Source: Monosporascus cannonballus
Taxonomy: Eukaryota > Ascomycota > Sordariomycetes > Xylariales
DNA length: 64,000 nucleotides
Direction: 5' to 3'
Assembly: GCA_004154925.1 (NCBI GenBank)
Contig: QJNS01000708.1
Coordinates: forward strand, 124,001 to 188,000
Translations under genes and position numbers: made by a program
Notes under the pieces: generated by a model
The model's input: the letters and a program-made list of their open reading frames with translations, nothing else
Databases searched by the model: none
Told to the model about the DNA's origin: nothing
Part shown: in pieces, positions 20,488 to 33,056 of the stretch
Numbering within the stretch: position 1 is the first letter of the stretch
How the letters are laid out: the number at the start of each line of letters is the position of its first letter

Positions 20488-20693
20488 TGTAAGATAATGG
20501 ATAGCTATGAGCTGGGTGAGGTAATCTCCGATCAATCGTAAAGCAAATTCAAAAAAAAAAATATATTAGGTTACTTTCAGCTCGCGTTTCTCACTAATTG
20601 CCAAATGGTAAATTTATATTAATAAGTAGGTTAGTAGCTGATCGGTAGTTGGTCGGTTACTAACCTTATCGTTATAAAAATTATATTTTTATA
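20488..20693 (-). repeat. 3' LTR of element E
   Basis: 206 bp. In window orientation it runs from TGTAAGATAATGG to TTTTTATA (RIP form of TTCCTACA), pairing with 29,541-29,746. Confidence 0.85.
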
Positions 20694-22652
20694 ATTACTT
20701 CTTTTTTTAAGTTATTAATCCCTAATAACATTATTATTAATTTGATATAACGCATTTCGTAAATTTGGTTACGTATATTTATTGATAATATATTGTTATA
20801 TTATATGGTAAATAATTACCGTAATAATGAATTCGTACCATAATTTATAATTAATTATATTCCGCTTAATATTTTAATTTAATCCGTTTTTAATTTTACT
20901 TTCTTTACCTTTTTTTTCTCTTTCGCATTTATATGTTTATTTTTTTGCGTACGTATTCCGTTCGGTTTCTCGTTTTTTTATTTTCATTTCGTTTTTTCCG
21001 TTTATTTTACGTATTATTTCCGTTTACCATATGTTTTTTTCGTAAGGAGTTCTAAAAAAATAATACTTTGATATTAATAAAGATTAAGATTTCCTTTAAT
21101 ATTACCTTTTTAACGCCGATAATAAGATAAATATTAATTGTATTACGAACAAAAATAAATTATATTATATTTACGTAATATAACGTTATTTCGATTACCG
21201 TACGGTTTATATTTAAATTTTAAACGCCTTAAATTATATCGTAATTAATTATTATTATAAGCCTTTTCGCGTAGTAAATAATTATTTGTAATAGTATTAA
21301 TATTATTTATTTAATTTTCGTTTAAATTCCGATTGTCCTTAAAAATATTGCTAGAATAACTTTTTATTTCGATACCGATAATTAGGAATTAATCGACGAA
21401 TTCGAAAAAGCTTATATTACGGGTACCTAATATAAACGTTTCGACATAATTGTGGTCGGTCGTTAATTCGACATTTTGCGTAAGATCAAATTCGTTATTA
21501 ACGTAATTATTATTAAGGAATATCGTTTTTTTAATATAACGAAAATCAATTTCCGATTATCCGTTATAATTACGGCAATCCAGTTTTAACGCCGTTTTAT
21601 AGATTTACAAATTTATGTCCTTTTTGTAAATATTACGGTCTTTTTTTTATTTTGTAATTAATTTCCGATTAAACGTAATTTTAAAATATCTTTATAAATA
21701 AAATAAGATTCGAAAACCGTTATGCCGTTACGTTTTTTACTTATAAATATTTTCTGCCCGTTTTTTTTAATACTGTAACAAAATTTTAATACTTATTAAT
21801 AATTATAATTAAAAAACGGTTTTACTCGGTAAAATTATTATTAAACCTAAATACGTTAAATGTTTTAAGGATAACACCATATTTTCGATTAATAACAAAT
21901 TATATTCCGATTATTTAGGCCTTATTTTTTTTATAAGATATAAAACGTTATTAAATTTCTTATAAACTTTACGTTTAATAAATTTAATAAAAGTACTTAT
22001 TTCTTGTTATTATATATTTTCCGATCGTTTTCCGACATTTCTATATTAATATTTTTTAATATACTTATTAAAAGCTTATTAACGTAAAATTTAATAATTA
22101 AATATAAGATTTTATTTTCGGATTAAAAGTTTAATTTTTTTTATCATTTATTGATTTTTAATCGATATATAATAAAGTAATTATGTACTAAAAACTTAAA
22201 AGCAATTATATAATTAAATAATATATTAATATTAATATTTTAAATTTATTTAAAATTAACTTTTTATAATTCTTATAACTATTAAAAAATTAGTTTCCGA
22301 TCAAGTTCTTATTATTTTCCAGTTTTGAAGTCGTTTTATTTCTTATATACATTTTTAATTTTTTTTTGTAACGTTATAATATTTTAAACGCTATTTAAAA
22401 TATATTCGAAATTTTAATATATTATATTCGGCGGGCTAACGTTTTTATTTAATTAATTATTCGCGTTATTTCCGGTTATTTTAAAAATAGACGATATCTT
22501 TTACCACTTATTTTTCCTACTTCTTTATTAGGTTCGGTAACGCTATTTAAACGTTACCCGGTTCCCGGTTATATTACGGTTTTAATAAAAATATTAAAAA
22601 TATATTACATATTTCTTAATATTTATTAAAAAAGATTATTTTATATAACGTA

Positions 22653-24513
22653 TCAGATAAGCGAGCGAGCCAGATAAACAAACGAGCCATTTTTCTTAAA
22701 TTTTCAACCTTTTAACTTTAATTATAGATATTTTAATATTAATAACATGGAACGTCTTATAAAAAAAACTAGGATAAATTTAGTTATCCAGGTTAAAAAA
22801 CGAAACCCGAAATTTAGTTTTACAAAGTTATATTTTATATATAACGTCTCCGAATTTACTTTAAAAGCCCGATATCGCGGTTAATACGTCCGAACCGATA
22901 TTACCCTTAATTCGCGAAAATTAACGCTGACCGCAAAAAAATCGATTATCGACCGAATCCTTAATCTAAATACGTAAGCGTTTTTTATCTGGTTTTAATA
23001 TGTTAAAAATATGGCGAATTTGTTACTTGCCTAACGTATTACGGAGCGCGTCGGCGTTAAATGGGCGTCAAACTTTGTTAAACGGCAAAAAAAACTCCAG
23101 ACGCGTTTAAATCGAAAAATTAATTACCAAAGAGTTTTATGCGAAAATCCAGAAACGTTTCGTAAGTAATTCGAACTTATTCGAATTATAATCGCGAAAT
23201 ACGGTATTACAAAAAAAGATATATATAATTTTGATAAAACGAGCTTTTTGATAAGGTTTTTTATAACGATAAATATAGTAATTATTAATATTAAAAAATA
23301 TAAAAAATTTAAATAAAAGTAACAAAAAAATAAAAAATAGATTATAATTATTTAAGTTATTAATTTTTAAGGTTAAGTTTTATTATTATTCATTATTATA
23401 ACAGAAAAAAATTACTTTAAATTCTAATATTATAATAATTTATTGCCAGCCGATTAAAAAATTATATTAAGTAATAATAATTAGATAATAAATAAATTAG
23501 GATTAAAATAAATTTAATATTTTGATAAATATATTTAAATATGTACGAAAAAATTAAAATATTTTTTTATTTTTAATAATTACGAAAATCATTATTTGAT
23601 AAAATTCGAAACATATTATGCGAAAAATAGTATTATTACGCTTTATATACCGGTTTATTTTTTTATAGGTTTTAATTTTTCGACATATTTTATTTTTTTA
23701 TTTTAAAACGTGCTTATTCGTTTTATATCGAAAATTTAATATAATATTATTATATTTATATTGCGAAAAAAGATTTTTTCGCCGGTTTTTATAATGCATT
23801 TAAAATTATTATAACGTCCGATAATATCAAATCCGGATTTATAAAAACTAAGTTTATTTTATTTAATTTTAATAATGTTTTTTCCGATTTAGAAATTCTT
23901 TTAATTATACTTATATTAACCGTTTTGTTATTTACTTCCGCCGGTTTTATTTTTTCCTTTTCCGCGAAAACTTTTAAAAATATCTGTAAAATAATAAGGT
24001 AAAGATATTATTTGCAAAAAAAGAATCAGAAATTACTAGAGTAGTTCGCCGATAAAAATAATGAAATCGGTTAATTTTTTAATAAAAAATAACTTATTAC
24101 TTTTGTACGAAATAATTTTTTTGGGAAGAAACCGCTTAATTACGTAAAACGAATTACATTTTAAGCAAACGTCGAAGTACTAAAAATAAACGTTTTCAGG
24201 AAAAAGGGATATTTACTATATAAGAGAGATAAGCTTTTTTGGCTGCAAAAAAAAGTGGTGGTAAAAAAATGCAGCTAATAATGGCTGAAGGTAGTCGTCG
24301 TAAAAGGGTTAAAACGAAGGAACGGAGGTATAGCGTTTGTAGCAAGCCTGGATATAATGCGCGTACTTATAAAAAAGTTATAGATACGTTTAGCGAAGAA
24401 AAATCCGATTGATTTTTGTCGATTCGATATGTTATGATTGATTAATTTGAATTTGTTGTCGCAAAGTGCTAAAAAACGGCTCGTTCATTTGTCTGGCTCG
24501 CTCGCTTATCTGA
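22653..24513 (+). mobile_element. Fot1/pogo-like DNA transposon nested in element E
   Basis: Near-perfect inverted repeats: TCAGATAAGCGAGCGAGCC at the left and its reverse complement GGCTCGCTCGCTTATCTGA at the right. A TA duplication lies at 22,651-22,652 and 24,514-24,515. Length is 1,861 bp, the usual Fot1 size. Confidence 0.93.
22747..24412 (+). pseudogene. Fot1/pogo-like transposase, RIP-broken
   Basis: Starts MERLIKKTRINLVIQVKKRN (helix-turn-helix region). It then has a CENP-B-like block with RITERVGVKWASNFVKRQKK (about 23,035-23,090) and the first catalytic Asp context ITKKDIYNFDKTSFL (about 23,205-23,255), the degraded form of I-Y-N-F-D-E-T-G-F. The tail ends VCSKPGYNARTYKK (about 24,330-24,385), a zinc knuckle in which His and the last Cys have become Tyr. 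The stop is at 24,410-24,412. Length and layout fit pogo-superfamily transposases, which use TA targets. Internal stops show it is dead. Confidence 0.85.
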
Positions 24514-24519
24514 TATGTT

Positions 24520-27500
24520 ATTTAAAAAAGATTTTGTTTTTTAATCGTAATTCGGATATACATAAATACGAACTTTTTATTTTTAAATTAAAAAGCTTTA
24601 ATTAATAAATTTACTTATTCCTTTAAATTAAATTCTATAAACGTATAATATTACTTATAATATTTTTTAAATTCTTATAATTGTTTTTTAGTATTTGTAT
24701 ATTATTTAGCAAATAACCGTTATTTTCTTAAAAGCTTTTTTAATTCCTTATATTTATTTTTTTAATTTTTATAGAAAGTATTTTCTTATCTTTAAATAAT
24801 ACCTATATAAGGTTTCGAAAAGAAAACGGTTAATAAACGTATTTTGTATATGATTTTATACAAATTCCGTATTTCGTAATAACTTTATATAATTATTTTA
24901 ATATTCATTAACGTAATTATAAAAACAATATTTTAAAATCTAATAAATACTTTTTATTTATTTATTAATTTACAAATAAAAAACGTTCGATAGTCGCCGT
25001 TTTAGTTTTATTTTTTACAAAATTCCGTTTAAAATTAATTCGTTAATAATTTATTTTTATCGTTAATATATTCGATTAGTATACCGAATTTGTATTTAAT
25101 CTTATCGTAAAATAATCGAGCCAGTTCGGTTACGGTTAAGGTTTTAACCGTAAAAATAAATAATCCTAATTTCGTAAAACGATCGACGATTACCAGAATT
25201 ACGTTATACTTTAATCCGTTTAAGCTTAGGCTTTTAAGAAATTCCGTAATAAAATTTAACGAAATTTTAAAAAAGAATTATTTAAATAACGGCAAAAGTT
25301 ATAGTTATTTATATAATTTATAACCTACCATTATTTTGCTTTAATAATTCGGATATTACTTAATATATTTTCGGATACCGTTTACTATATTCTTTTAACA
25401 AAACCTTTTAATTATTAATTTTAATATTCGGATATATTCTGCATATTTTATTTTTAAATTATTATAATATTAATTATTTATTTATTTCCGAAAAACGCTT
25501 TATACCAGTATTACGAATTTACTTTGATAATTTAAAACCTTATTTAAATCCAAAAAATATTTTCTTTTTATTGCGGTTTAATATTTAATTATTCGTATTA
25601 ATTTTATAATACTTATATCCTTAATTTGCAATTTTCGAACATAATTATAAAATTATCGGGTAACTTTCGGCTAAAATACCGTTTTATTTTTAAGTATACT
25701 TTTTCTAAAGAATATAAAATATATTAATTATAAATAATAATTTTAATATTATTTCCGTTTTTTTAAACCTTTCGAAATCCGATCGTAATATAGTTATAAC
25801 TTACGGTTGCCGTTATTTAACCGTTAATTATATGATTATTTGCCAGTAATAAATTCGACAAATATATAATTTTTTATTTGTTTTTTTCTATTAAAATCTT
25901 TTTGCAATTATGTAACGAAAAATTTCTATTTTTTTTACGGATAATAATTACTTAAATTACCATTATTTAAAATTTATTTAATAAATTTATAACGAACGAA
26001 TTTTGCGTTATTTTTATAAAACCCTTTATCTTTTTTATAATACTGTAAATCGCGCTATGTAATTATCACCATTTTTTATACGTTTTTCGACATATTATTT
26101 GTAAATTTAAAATTTTTAAATAATATAAAAATTATGTTTTGATATGTAAGTTTTCCTAATATATCATCCGGATATTTTAATAACTTATTTACTGGAATAA
26201 TAATATCCGATCGGTATTAGACTTTAAAATTAAATTACGCAAAATAATAAACCAATCGAAATAATTTCCTTTTAAAATTACGTACCGGCGATTTATTATA
26301 TTTTTTAACGTTATATAATTAATAAATATTAAGAAATCTTTTCGTATCTTTAAAGTATTACTGCTAATATTTGAAATTTCTTATAATTATTAATAATTTT
26401 TATTACGTTATAAATTACCGTTTTTTAATCGGACTGAAGTTTCGTAATTAATATATAATTAAATAGTAATATTTTTCGTATTTTTATAAAAATATTTTTA
26501 ATGTAATTTTTATTAAGACGTTTATTTTAATTCTGGTATTTTTTGGCGTTATCCTAATATTGGAAAATAATTACCAATTAAAAAATTAATTTTTTAAAAT
26601 TTAAAACGCCTTTTTAATTTTTTTAGGTTTTGGGAATTTTATTACTTTACTTTTATTTTACGTCCTTTTTTAAAAACCTAATAATAAGTTCGATAATACG
26701 CAAATAATAGGTAATATATTTCCGATAAAGATTTGCAAATCCCAAAAATACTTTAATATTATAAATTAATTTTAGCTTTAGTTATATTTTAATAATATTA
26801 ACCAATCGGCGGTCCATTTCTAAACCGTCAATATTAATCATAAATCTTAAAAACTTTATTTCTTTTGAAATATTCGTATTTAAACGATTTAACAAATAAT
26901 TAATATTATAATTATTATTCGTAAATCATATAAAAATATTTTATATATTTTTATTTGTTATCGGATTAAATATTTATATTATTTAAATATATTACGTATA
27001 TATAATTAATTCAGTTAGTTAATATTTTATATATATAAATTTAAAACGTAAATTAACGTATTAATATAGCTCAATAGCATAATTATATATTTAAATTATA
27101 TATATTGCATTCGGAAAACGATTTTTTATTAATTGCCTTTTTTAATTTTAATACGGTAATAAATATTTTTAAATATAATTTTTGGAAAATATTTTCATTA
27201 ACTTAAAAAATTTATTATTTTTATAATTAAAAGTAAAATATATCGAAGTTTTATCCTTATCCGATTTAACTATTTATAATTAATATATAATTGGAAATTA
27301 TTGTCTTTTTTAAGTACGAATAATATTAATACCTTTATATCAGTTTTCGAATAACGTATTTAGTTTATTTTTAGAGTTTTTCGGATATATTTTTCGAATC
27401 TTTTTTTTTAAATTTCTAAAATAAGGTAAATTAGGCCGAATAAAGGCGTTTTCCTTAGGATCAGATTTATTATATATTTTTCCCCTAGTAATTAAAGTAT

Positions 27501-29540
27501 TTTTTTCGCTGTTTTTTCGGAATATATTTATCGGAAATTCTTTAGATATGCAAAAAATTCGGTTATCCTTTATTTCTGTTATTTTCCAAATTTCGGGATA
27601 TTTAATTTTTCGGCTAAATTTATTAAATTAATGGTATAAATTTATTTACTAAAAAACGTTATGTTTACGATTTTTTATTTATTAACCTCTTATAATAATC
27701 TGTATAACTATTAATATATAATTATATTTAACAAAATCAATAATTTACTTATTTCGAATTTAAATAATACGAAATCGGACGTTTTTTGATCGTAACGTAA
27801 TATATAATAAATTTGCTTAAATTGTCGTTTTTTTATTATTATTTATTATATTAATATAAATTTCGTAAATTTTATAACATTTGATATATATGATGTTAAC
27901 GTTAATAAAACCCGGAATATCTACGGAAATTAATCAGAAGTTAAACTTTTTTATTAACTTTCTGCTTATGAAATTTACTTGTACTCCGATATTTATATTT
28001 ACTTATATTATTATGTTTCTCGTATTTCTTTTGATAAATATCCTTTTTTTAAATGGCAGTTTTATTTCGATCGTTTTATAATTATTAGGTGAAATAAATT
28101 AAACGTATACGTTTATTCCAGATCCATTTTTAAATTTACGTTTAAAAATTAATTTAATTTATCGTTATATATTATAACGTTTTGTACGGTTTTCGGAGAA
28201 TTATTTCCGTATAACCGGGATAATAAGATTTTCGTATTCTTTTTAAATGTTTAATTTACGTTTTTATGACTTGGCCTCCCATAATTATAATATTTAAATC
28301 AGCCCTTATAAAAATTAAAGGTATTAAGTCGTACGGATTTGTTCTAATTAGAATTAAATTGGGGATTATTAGTCCTCCAAATATATAAATACCCGCGGTT
28401 TTTATTGTTTTTACCTAATATCTTTAATTTACTCTGGAAATTCTTTTTCTCGAAAGTAGTAAAATAAAATTATTTATCTTTATTAATACTTTTGGCAAAA
28501 AAATTAGTTTTTTTTCGCCCTCTTTTAAGTATCTTAATACCGTTTTATTTTATTTACCATATTATTAGCTCGTTTTAAGTTCATATTTTTTTGCATTACA
28601 ATATTTCGTAATCATAATATTAGTTTATAAAATTAATTAAAAATAAAACGTTTTTTATTTTAATTATTTTCCGAACTAAAAATATCCGTAAAATTTATTT
28701 TATAAACCAAGAATCTGTATTTAACGTAAAAGTTTAATAGTGATTAATCGGATCGTTATTATAATTTCATAAATTATTTCTTGTATTCCCTATCGAAAAA
28801 ATTGGGATTTACCTAACTTTTCTTAATAAAAATCTATAAATTTTTATTCTTAATTCTTTTTCGTAATTACAATGATTAAATATAACGCAATATAATTATT
28901 AAACATTCGTAATAAAAATATCTATATGGCCTATGGTCCATTAAATGTAAATAAAAGCACTTCGCCTTAGCTTTTAGGCATAAACTTCCGTAATAACTTT
29001 TATTTAATTCTTTTTTAATTAACGCGCATTCAAAAAACTTCGATTAATTATAACGTAATATTTGTTTATCGCTCTTAAGTTTTTATAATAATATCGTAAT
29101 TAATTTATAAAACTTTCCTTTTTTAACTTATACTATTACGTATTATTCGGCTAGTTATCGGAATAATTCCGAATACTATTCGTTTTATTAACGAATAATT
29201 TCCAAAATCTGGTTATTATTAAACAGCTTAAACTTTTTTCGTTTAAAATTCCGAAACGCGGTTATTATACTACGCCCGTTTTTCGACCGTTTAATTATCG
29301 GTTATCAAAATACGTTCTTATTATATATATAAAAGGATTTAAAATCCCGGAAACCGTAATTTTCTGCCCGTTAAAACTTTATTATGAGCTTTTTAACCTA
29401 TTTCTATATCGTAATTGATCGTTTGTCGGTTAGGTTTCGATCGGCGGTCTTTTTAACTAATAATCTAAGTTTATCTTGCAGTCTATAAGCTTTAATTTTA
29501 GTAATTATTATGTTACCCTTTATAATAAAAATAAAAATAT
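24520..29540 (-). pseudogene. gag-pol of element E, RIP-destroyed
   Basis: Minus strand. RT is recognisable near 27,330-27,120 by colinearity with element D (K-K-D-N-N-F-x-L-Y-I-N-Y-K, then L-N-R). The offset from the 5' LTR (about 2.4 kb) matches D. Other domains cannot be read reliably because stops occur every few codons. Gag should lie around 28,000-29,500. Confidence 0.6.
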
Positions 29541-29746
29541 TATAAAATAATAAATAATTATAAGCTAGGTAAAATAGTCTCTAATTAATCGTAAAACAAA
29601 TTCCAAAAAGTAAATATATTAGGTTACTTCCATCTAGCGTTACCCATTAGCTCCCAGATAGTGTATTTATATTAGTAAGTAGATCGGTAGCTGATCGATG
29701 ACTGGTTGGCTACTAGCCTTATCCTTATAGGGGCTGTATTCCTACA
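29541..29746 (-). repeat. 5' LTR of element E
   Basis: 206 bp running from TATAAAATAATAA (RIP form of TGTAAGATAATGG) to GGGGCTGTATTCCTACA, followed by target duplication ATTAA. Confidence 0.85.
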
Positions 29747-29751
29747 ATTAA

Positions 29752-30740
29752 ATTTTCGATATAAAATAAATAAATAGGTTTTAAAATAAAAAAGCAAGAT
29801 ACGTCAAAAAGTTAAAGCCGATAGGAAAAATGGGTAAGTATACAAAACGTAATAATACCGTTATTTGCGTAATAATTTTCGAATTTTATCGCATAATAAT
29901 TTTTGTAATCGTCGAAAATAAGAAAACGTTTTATTTCTTTCGTATACGTTCGAGTACATTTATCGAAATGTTGGACTTATTTTAAAGTTAATTTATTTGT
30001 TATTTAATCATTATTATTGAATTAATTTTTTAACTATATAATAATATATTTTTTCTATATTAAGAACTAAGGCGATTTTTCTGGCTAAAATAATAAATAT
30101 CGGTAATACCTAACCCTGCGGGTTAATAACCTATATAATTATAACTTATATGTTAGTTTTTATTACATTTATTTAAATTTTTTATATTTTTCAACATTAG
30201 TAATTATTATGTCTATTACTATAAAAAACCTTATCAAAAATCTCGTTTCATCGAAATTATAAATATTTTCTTTTATAATATCGTATTTTGTAATTATAAC
30301 CCGAATTAGCTTAAATTATTTGCATAATATTCCTAGACTTTCCCATAATACCTTTTGATAATTAACTTTTCGATTAAAACGCATTTTAAATTCTTTTTAC
30401 CGTTTAACAAAATTCGACATCTATTTAATCCTCTCGTATCCCGCAACGCGTTAGATAAGTAATATATTAGCCATATTTTTAATATATTAAAACCGGATAA
30501 AAAACGTTCGTATATTTAGGTTAAGAATTCGATCGATAATCGATTATTTTTCGGTCGGCGTTAATTTTCGCGAATTGAAGATAATATCGGTTTTAAAAGA
30601 TTTACCGGTATATTGTTTGTACAAAGTAAAATAGGCGATTTTATAAATCGAACTAAATATCGTATAACTAAATATCGGGTCTCGTTTTTTAGCCTGGATA
30701 GCTAAGTTTATTCTGGTTTTTTTGTAAGCTGTTCTTTGTT
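29752..30740 (-). pseudogene. N-terminal half of the element C transposase (Fot1/pogo type)
   Basis: The minus strand from about 30,740 reads NLAIQAKKRDPIFSYTIFSS-like sequence and then an R-K-L-T-P-T-E block. It aligns position by position with the N-terminal DNA-binding region of the nested Fot1-like copy at 22,747 (NLVIQVKKRNPKFSFTKLYF). These are the psq/CENP-B-type helix-turn-helix domains of pogo-family transposases. Stops are abundant. The frame halts at the insertion site of element E (duplication ATTAA). Confidence 0.7.
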
Positions 30741-30830
30741 ATTAGTGTTAAAAATAGTTAATTGAAATTCGGTAATTAAAAGGTGTTAAAAACTATCCGG
30801 TGAGCTTCTCTATTCGGTGAGCTTGTCCAG

Positions 30831-32250
30831 TACATTATAATTAAAAAAGTAAATAGAGAAAATAAATTAATAAATATTTAAAACGAAATAATAAAAAGAA
30901 TATAAATTTAAAATGAATAACTTACGTTATTTACTCATAAAAATAATATAAAGCTTTTAAAATAAATTTTATAGTTTATATTTTTAATACTATGTCCTCA
31001 TAAGCCACGGCCTTTAAAAACGGTCGCAATAGAAACAGATAAAAAGATCAAGTGAATTAAATGACTTAACGGACCACTAACTTACTAGTGGTAAGCCAGT
31101 AAATTAAATCAAAATATATACTTTCGTTATTTCCATAATTAACTAACAATAATTTGTAATAATATTTTCATTTTTTAAAATACCTTTATAATTACACACC
31201 GTAATTAGTTACTATATTTTTTACTTAAAATTCCAGAATATTTCTATTAATAAAAAACCGCATAACATAGATTTAATAATTAGTTAATTTTGTTAGCAGG
31301 TATAATTAACGATTAAAAAATCGAGTTTTTAGAGAAAAGCTTTTACAAATAATATGATAAATTAATTAATTCAACTAAATTATACCATAACTAGTTTTTA
31401 TTTAATATTAAACAAAAGTAATGTAAATACTTGAAATAAATAGCGAGATTAATAGGAAGATTAAACAAATAAGTTTTAAAACAGTAAAAAACTATAATTT
31501 TAAATTAAGAGCGAAATAATAATCACGAAAATTAATATTTCAAAAATAGAGATTTTTATCTCTAAAAGACTAGCTTTAAAGTTTAGAATTAATACGTAAT
31601 AATTAAACCTCGGCAAACAACTTTTAGTCTGTTTATATAATTTAAGCTATTTAAATAATTTGACTAGATTATATAGATTATACAATCTTGCGATATATAT
31701 ATTGAAAAAAGAATTAATACACAATAAATCCGTTGTTTATATAAATAATTACTTATTTATTTTCGTTGTTTAAAGCTTAATCTAAGCTTTTAATTGAAGA
31801 TATCATTTATTGAATTAAGAGAAAAAGTTGTAATTATTTTAACGAATAAACCTATAAATTATTTTTCGTCTAATTGTTATCTATATATTAAAACTTGGAT
31901 TCGAATATTTTTATATCTTTAAGTAAATATATATTAAGTGCGGAATAATTTGATAGTTTTTTAATTTATATTCAACGAATAAATTATTGCTTAAATAAGA
32001 TATAAGGTTTTTTAAGCTTAATATAAACGTTAATATAAAATAATATTTAAAAGATAAATAGTATACCCGTTCTTCGTTATCAACTAATAAAGAATTAATA
32101 ACTAAACTAAATACTTTACTCCGGATTAAAAATACTTCCGTTCATTAATAATATAGCACCAGGAATTACTTCATATCATAGAAGTTCTTTTTTCTTTTAG
32201 CAATATTTCATTCTTGTAAAAAATACTATTAAGCTTTAAACATTTAAAAA
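30831..32250. repeat. AT-rich region with a degenerate LTR at about 30,991-31,305
   Basis: Sequence from about 30,991 (TATGTCCTCATAAGCCACGG) resembles the 5' part of the LTR at 3781 (GGCTACGGCCTCGGAAACGG), and the run into AATAAAAAACCGCATAAC resembles its 3' part. I place an old LTR here with uncertain ends. The remaining 31,305-32,250 is AT-converted with no domain recognised. Confidence 0.45.
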
Positions 32251-32254
32251 TAAG

Positions 32255-32525
32255 AAAAATAAAAAATATAAAGCTAAACAGAAAAGCAAAGGCGAGGAAT
32301 TAAAGTTTAACGAAAAGCTATATATTCTGATAATAAAGGTCCGGGCTCTAAAAAGAATACGAAGTACGTTCGATAATAAAAAACTCTCGATTCTGTTATT
32401 ATTCGACGCAAATTAATTACGCGAAAATAGCATCCTATTTTCTAGTTATTACAAGATGCTAAACGTTAAAGGTTATAAATTAATTCCCTTATAACCTTAT
32501 AATAGATTTACGGATATAGAAGGAT
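32255..32525 (+). repeat. unidentified repeat, copy 1
   Basis: About 270 bp that is clearly related to 34,745-35,035. Shared blocks include AAGGTCCGGGCT/AAAGTCCGAGCT and ATTCGACG(C/T)AAATTAATTACG. One frame holds an 85-codon stretch with few stops. I do not recognise the protein. Confidence 0.5.
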
Positions 32526-33056
32526 TTCTGGTCCAGGCCTGGTACGATCTAATAGGTCAGGGCCGCGGCAATGGTCGGGCCAAGAAACGAGGGACCAGTT
32601 TGGTCAAGTTACGTGATAGGTGCTTAGTGGAAAGTAACTGAGCATAATTGAGTAATTGCTTAGCTGAGCGCAACTGGGCAACTGTGTTACGGCCTAACAA
32701 GGCGCGGTCTCAGGAAACGGTCGTAACAAGGATCTACGGGCTAAGTAGGTCAAGTTACGTGATGGCTCGATAGGATCGATCGTAAAACCTTTAAAACCAA
32801 GCTTAATAAAATTGATCGCAAACCTTTTAGGGCTAAATTAATTAAAAATAATATGTTGTAATACATTAATATATTAGATTATTATCTTTTAACTAAGAAG
32901 TATTTATAATATATGTTCGTTACCTAAAATATTTTTAATATTACGAAATATAATTTATTATTATATTTATTATTTAAAATATAATCGTAGTTTTATTAAT
33001 ATAATCACGTATAATTTAAGTTAAGTACTTCATTAAAAGTGAATTATTTTGCAATA
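32526..33056 (+). repeat. LTR pair remnant: truncated LTR 32,540-32,684 and LTR 32,685-33,056
   Basis: At 32,685 a TGTTACGGCC start is followed by GGTCAAGTTACGTGATGGCT, matching the LTR at 3781 (GGTCAAGCCACGTGATGGCT), and after about 370 bp by sequence like the first internal bases of element A. This is therefore a 5' LTR in plus orientation. Directly before it, 32,540 begins TGGTACGATC and also contains GGTCAAGTTACGTGATAGG, so a related second LTR start is abutted. No complete partner was found. Confidence 0.6.

Larger units (their letters stand above)
20488..29746 (-). mobile_element. element E: Ty3/gypsy-type LTR retrotransposon nested in element C
   Basis: LTRs of 206 bp (20,488-20,693 and 29,541-29,746) with a perfect target duplication ATTAA at 20,483-20,487 and 29,747-29,751. 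Coding is on the minus strand, with RT similarity at about 27,120-27,330 (KKDNNFQLYINYK). It is the same family as element D but heavily RIP-mutated. Its 3' third contains a nested Fot1-like transposon (22,653-24,513). Confidence 0.9.
19726..30830 (-). mobile_element. element C: Fot1/pogo-like DNA transposon split by element E
   Basis: Inverted repeats: the left end reads ACAAGCTTACCGATTGGACA and the right end, reverse-complemented, reads ACAAGCTCACCGAATAGAGA. Both continue into CACCGGATGG/CACCGGATAG. Transposase remains lie on the minus strand at 30,740-29,752 (N-terminal part) and 20,482-19,860 (C-terminal part), separated by the 9.3-kb gypsy element E. The exact outermost bases and TA duplication are blurred by mutation, so the left end is good to a few bases only. 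Confidence 0.8.
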
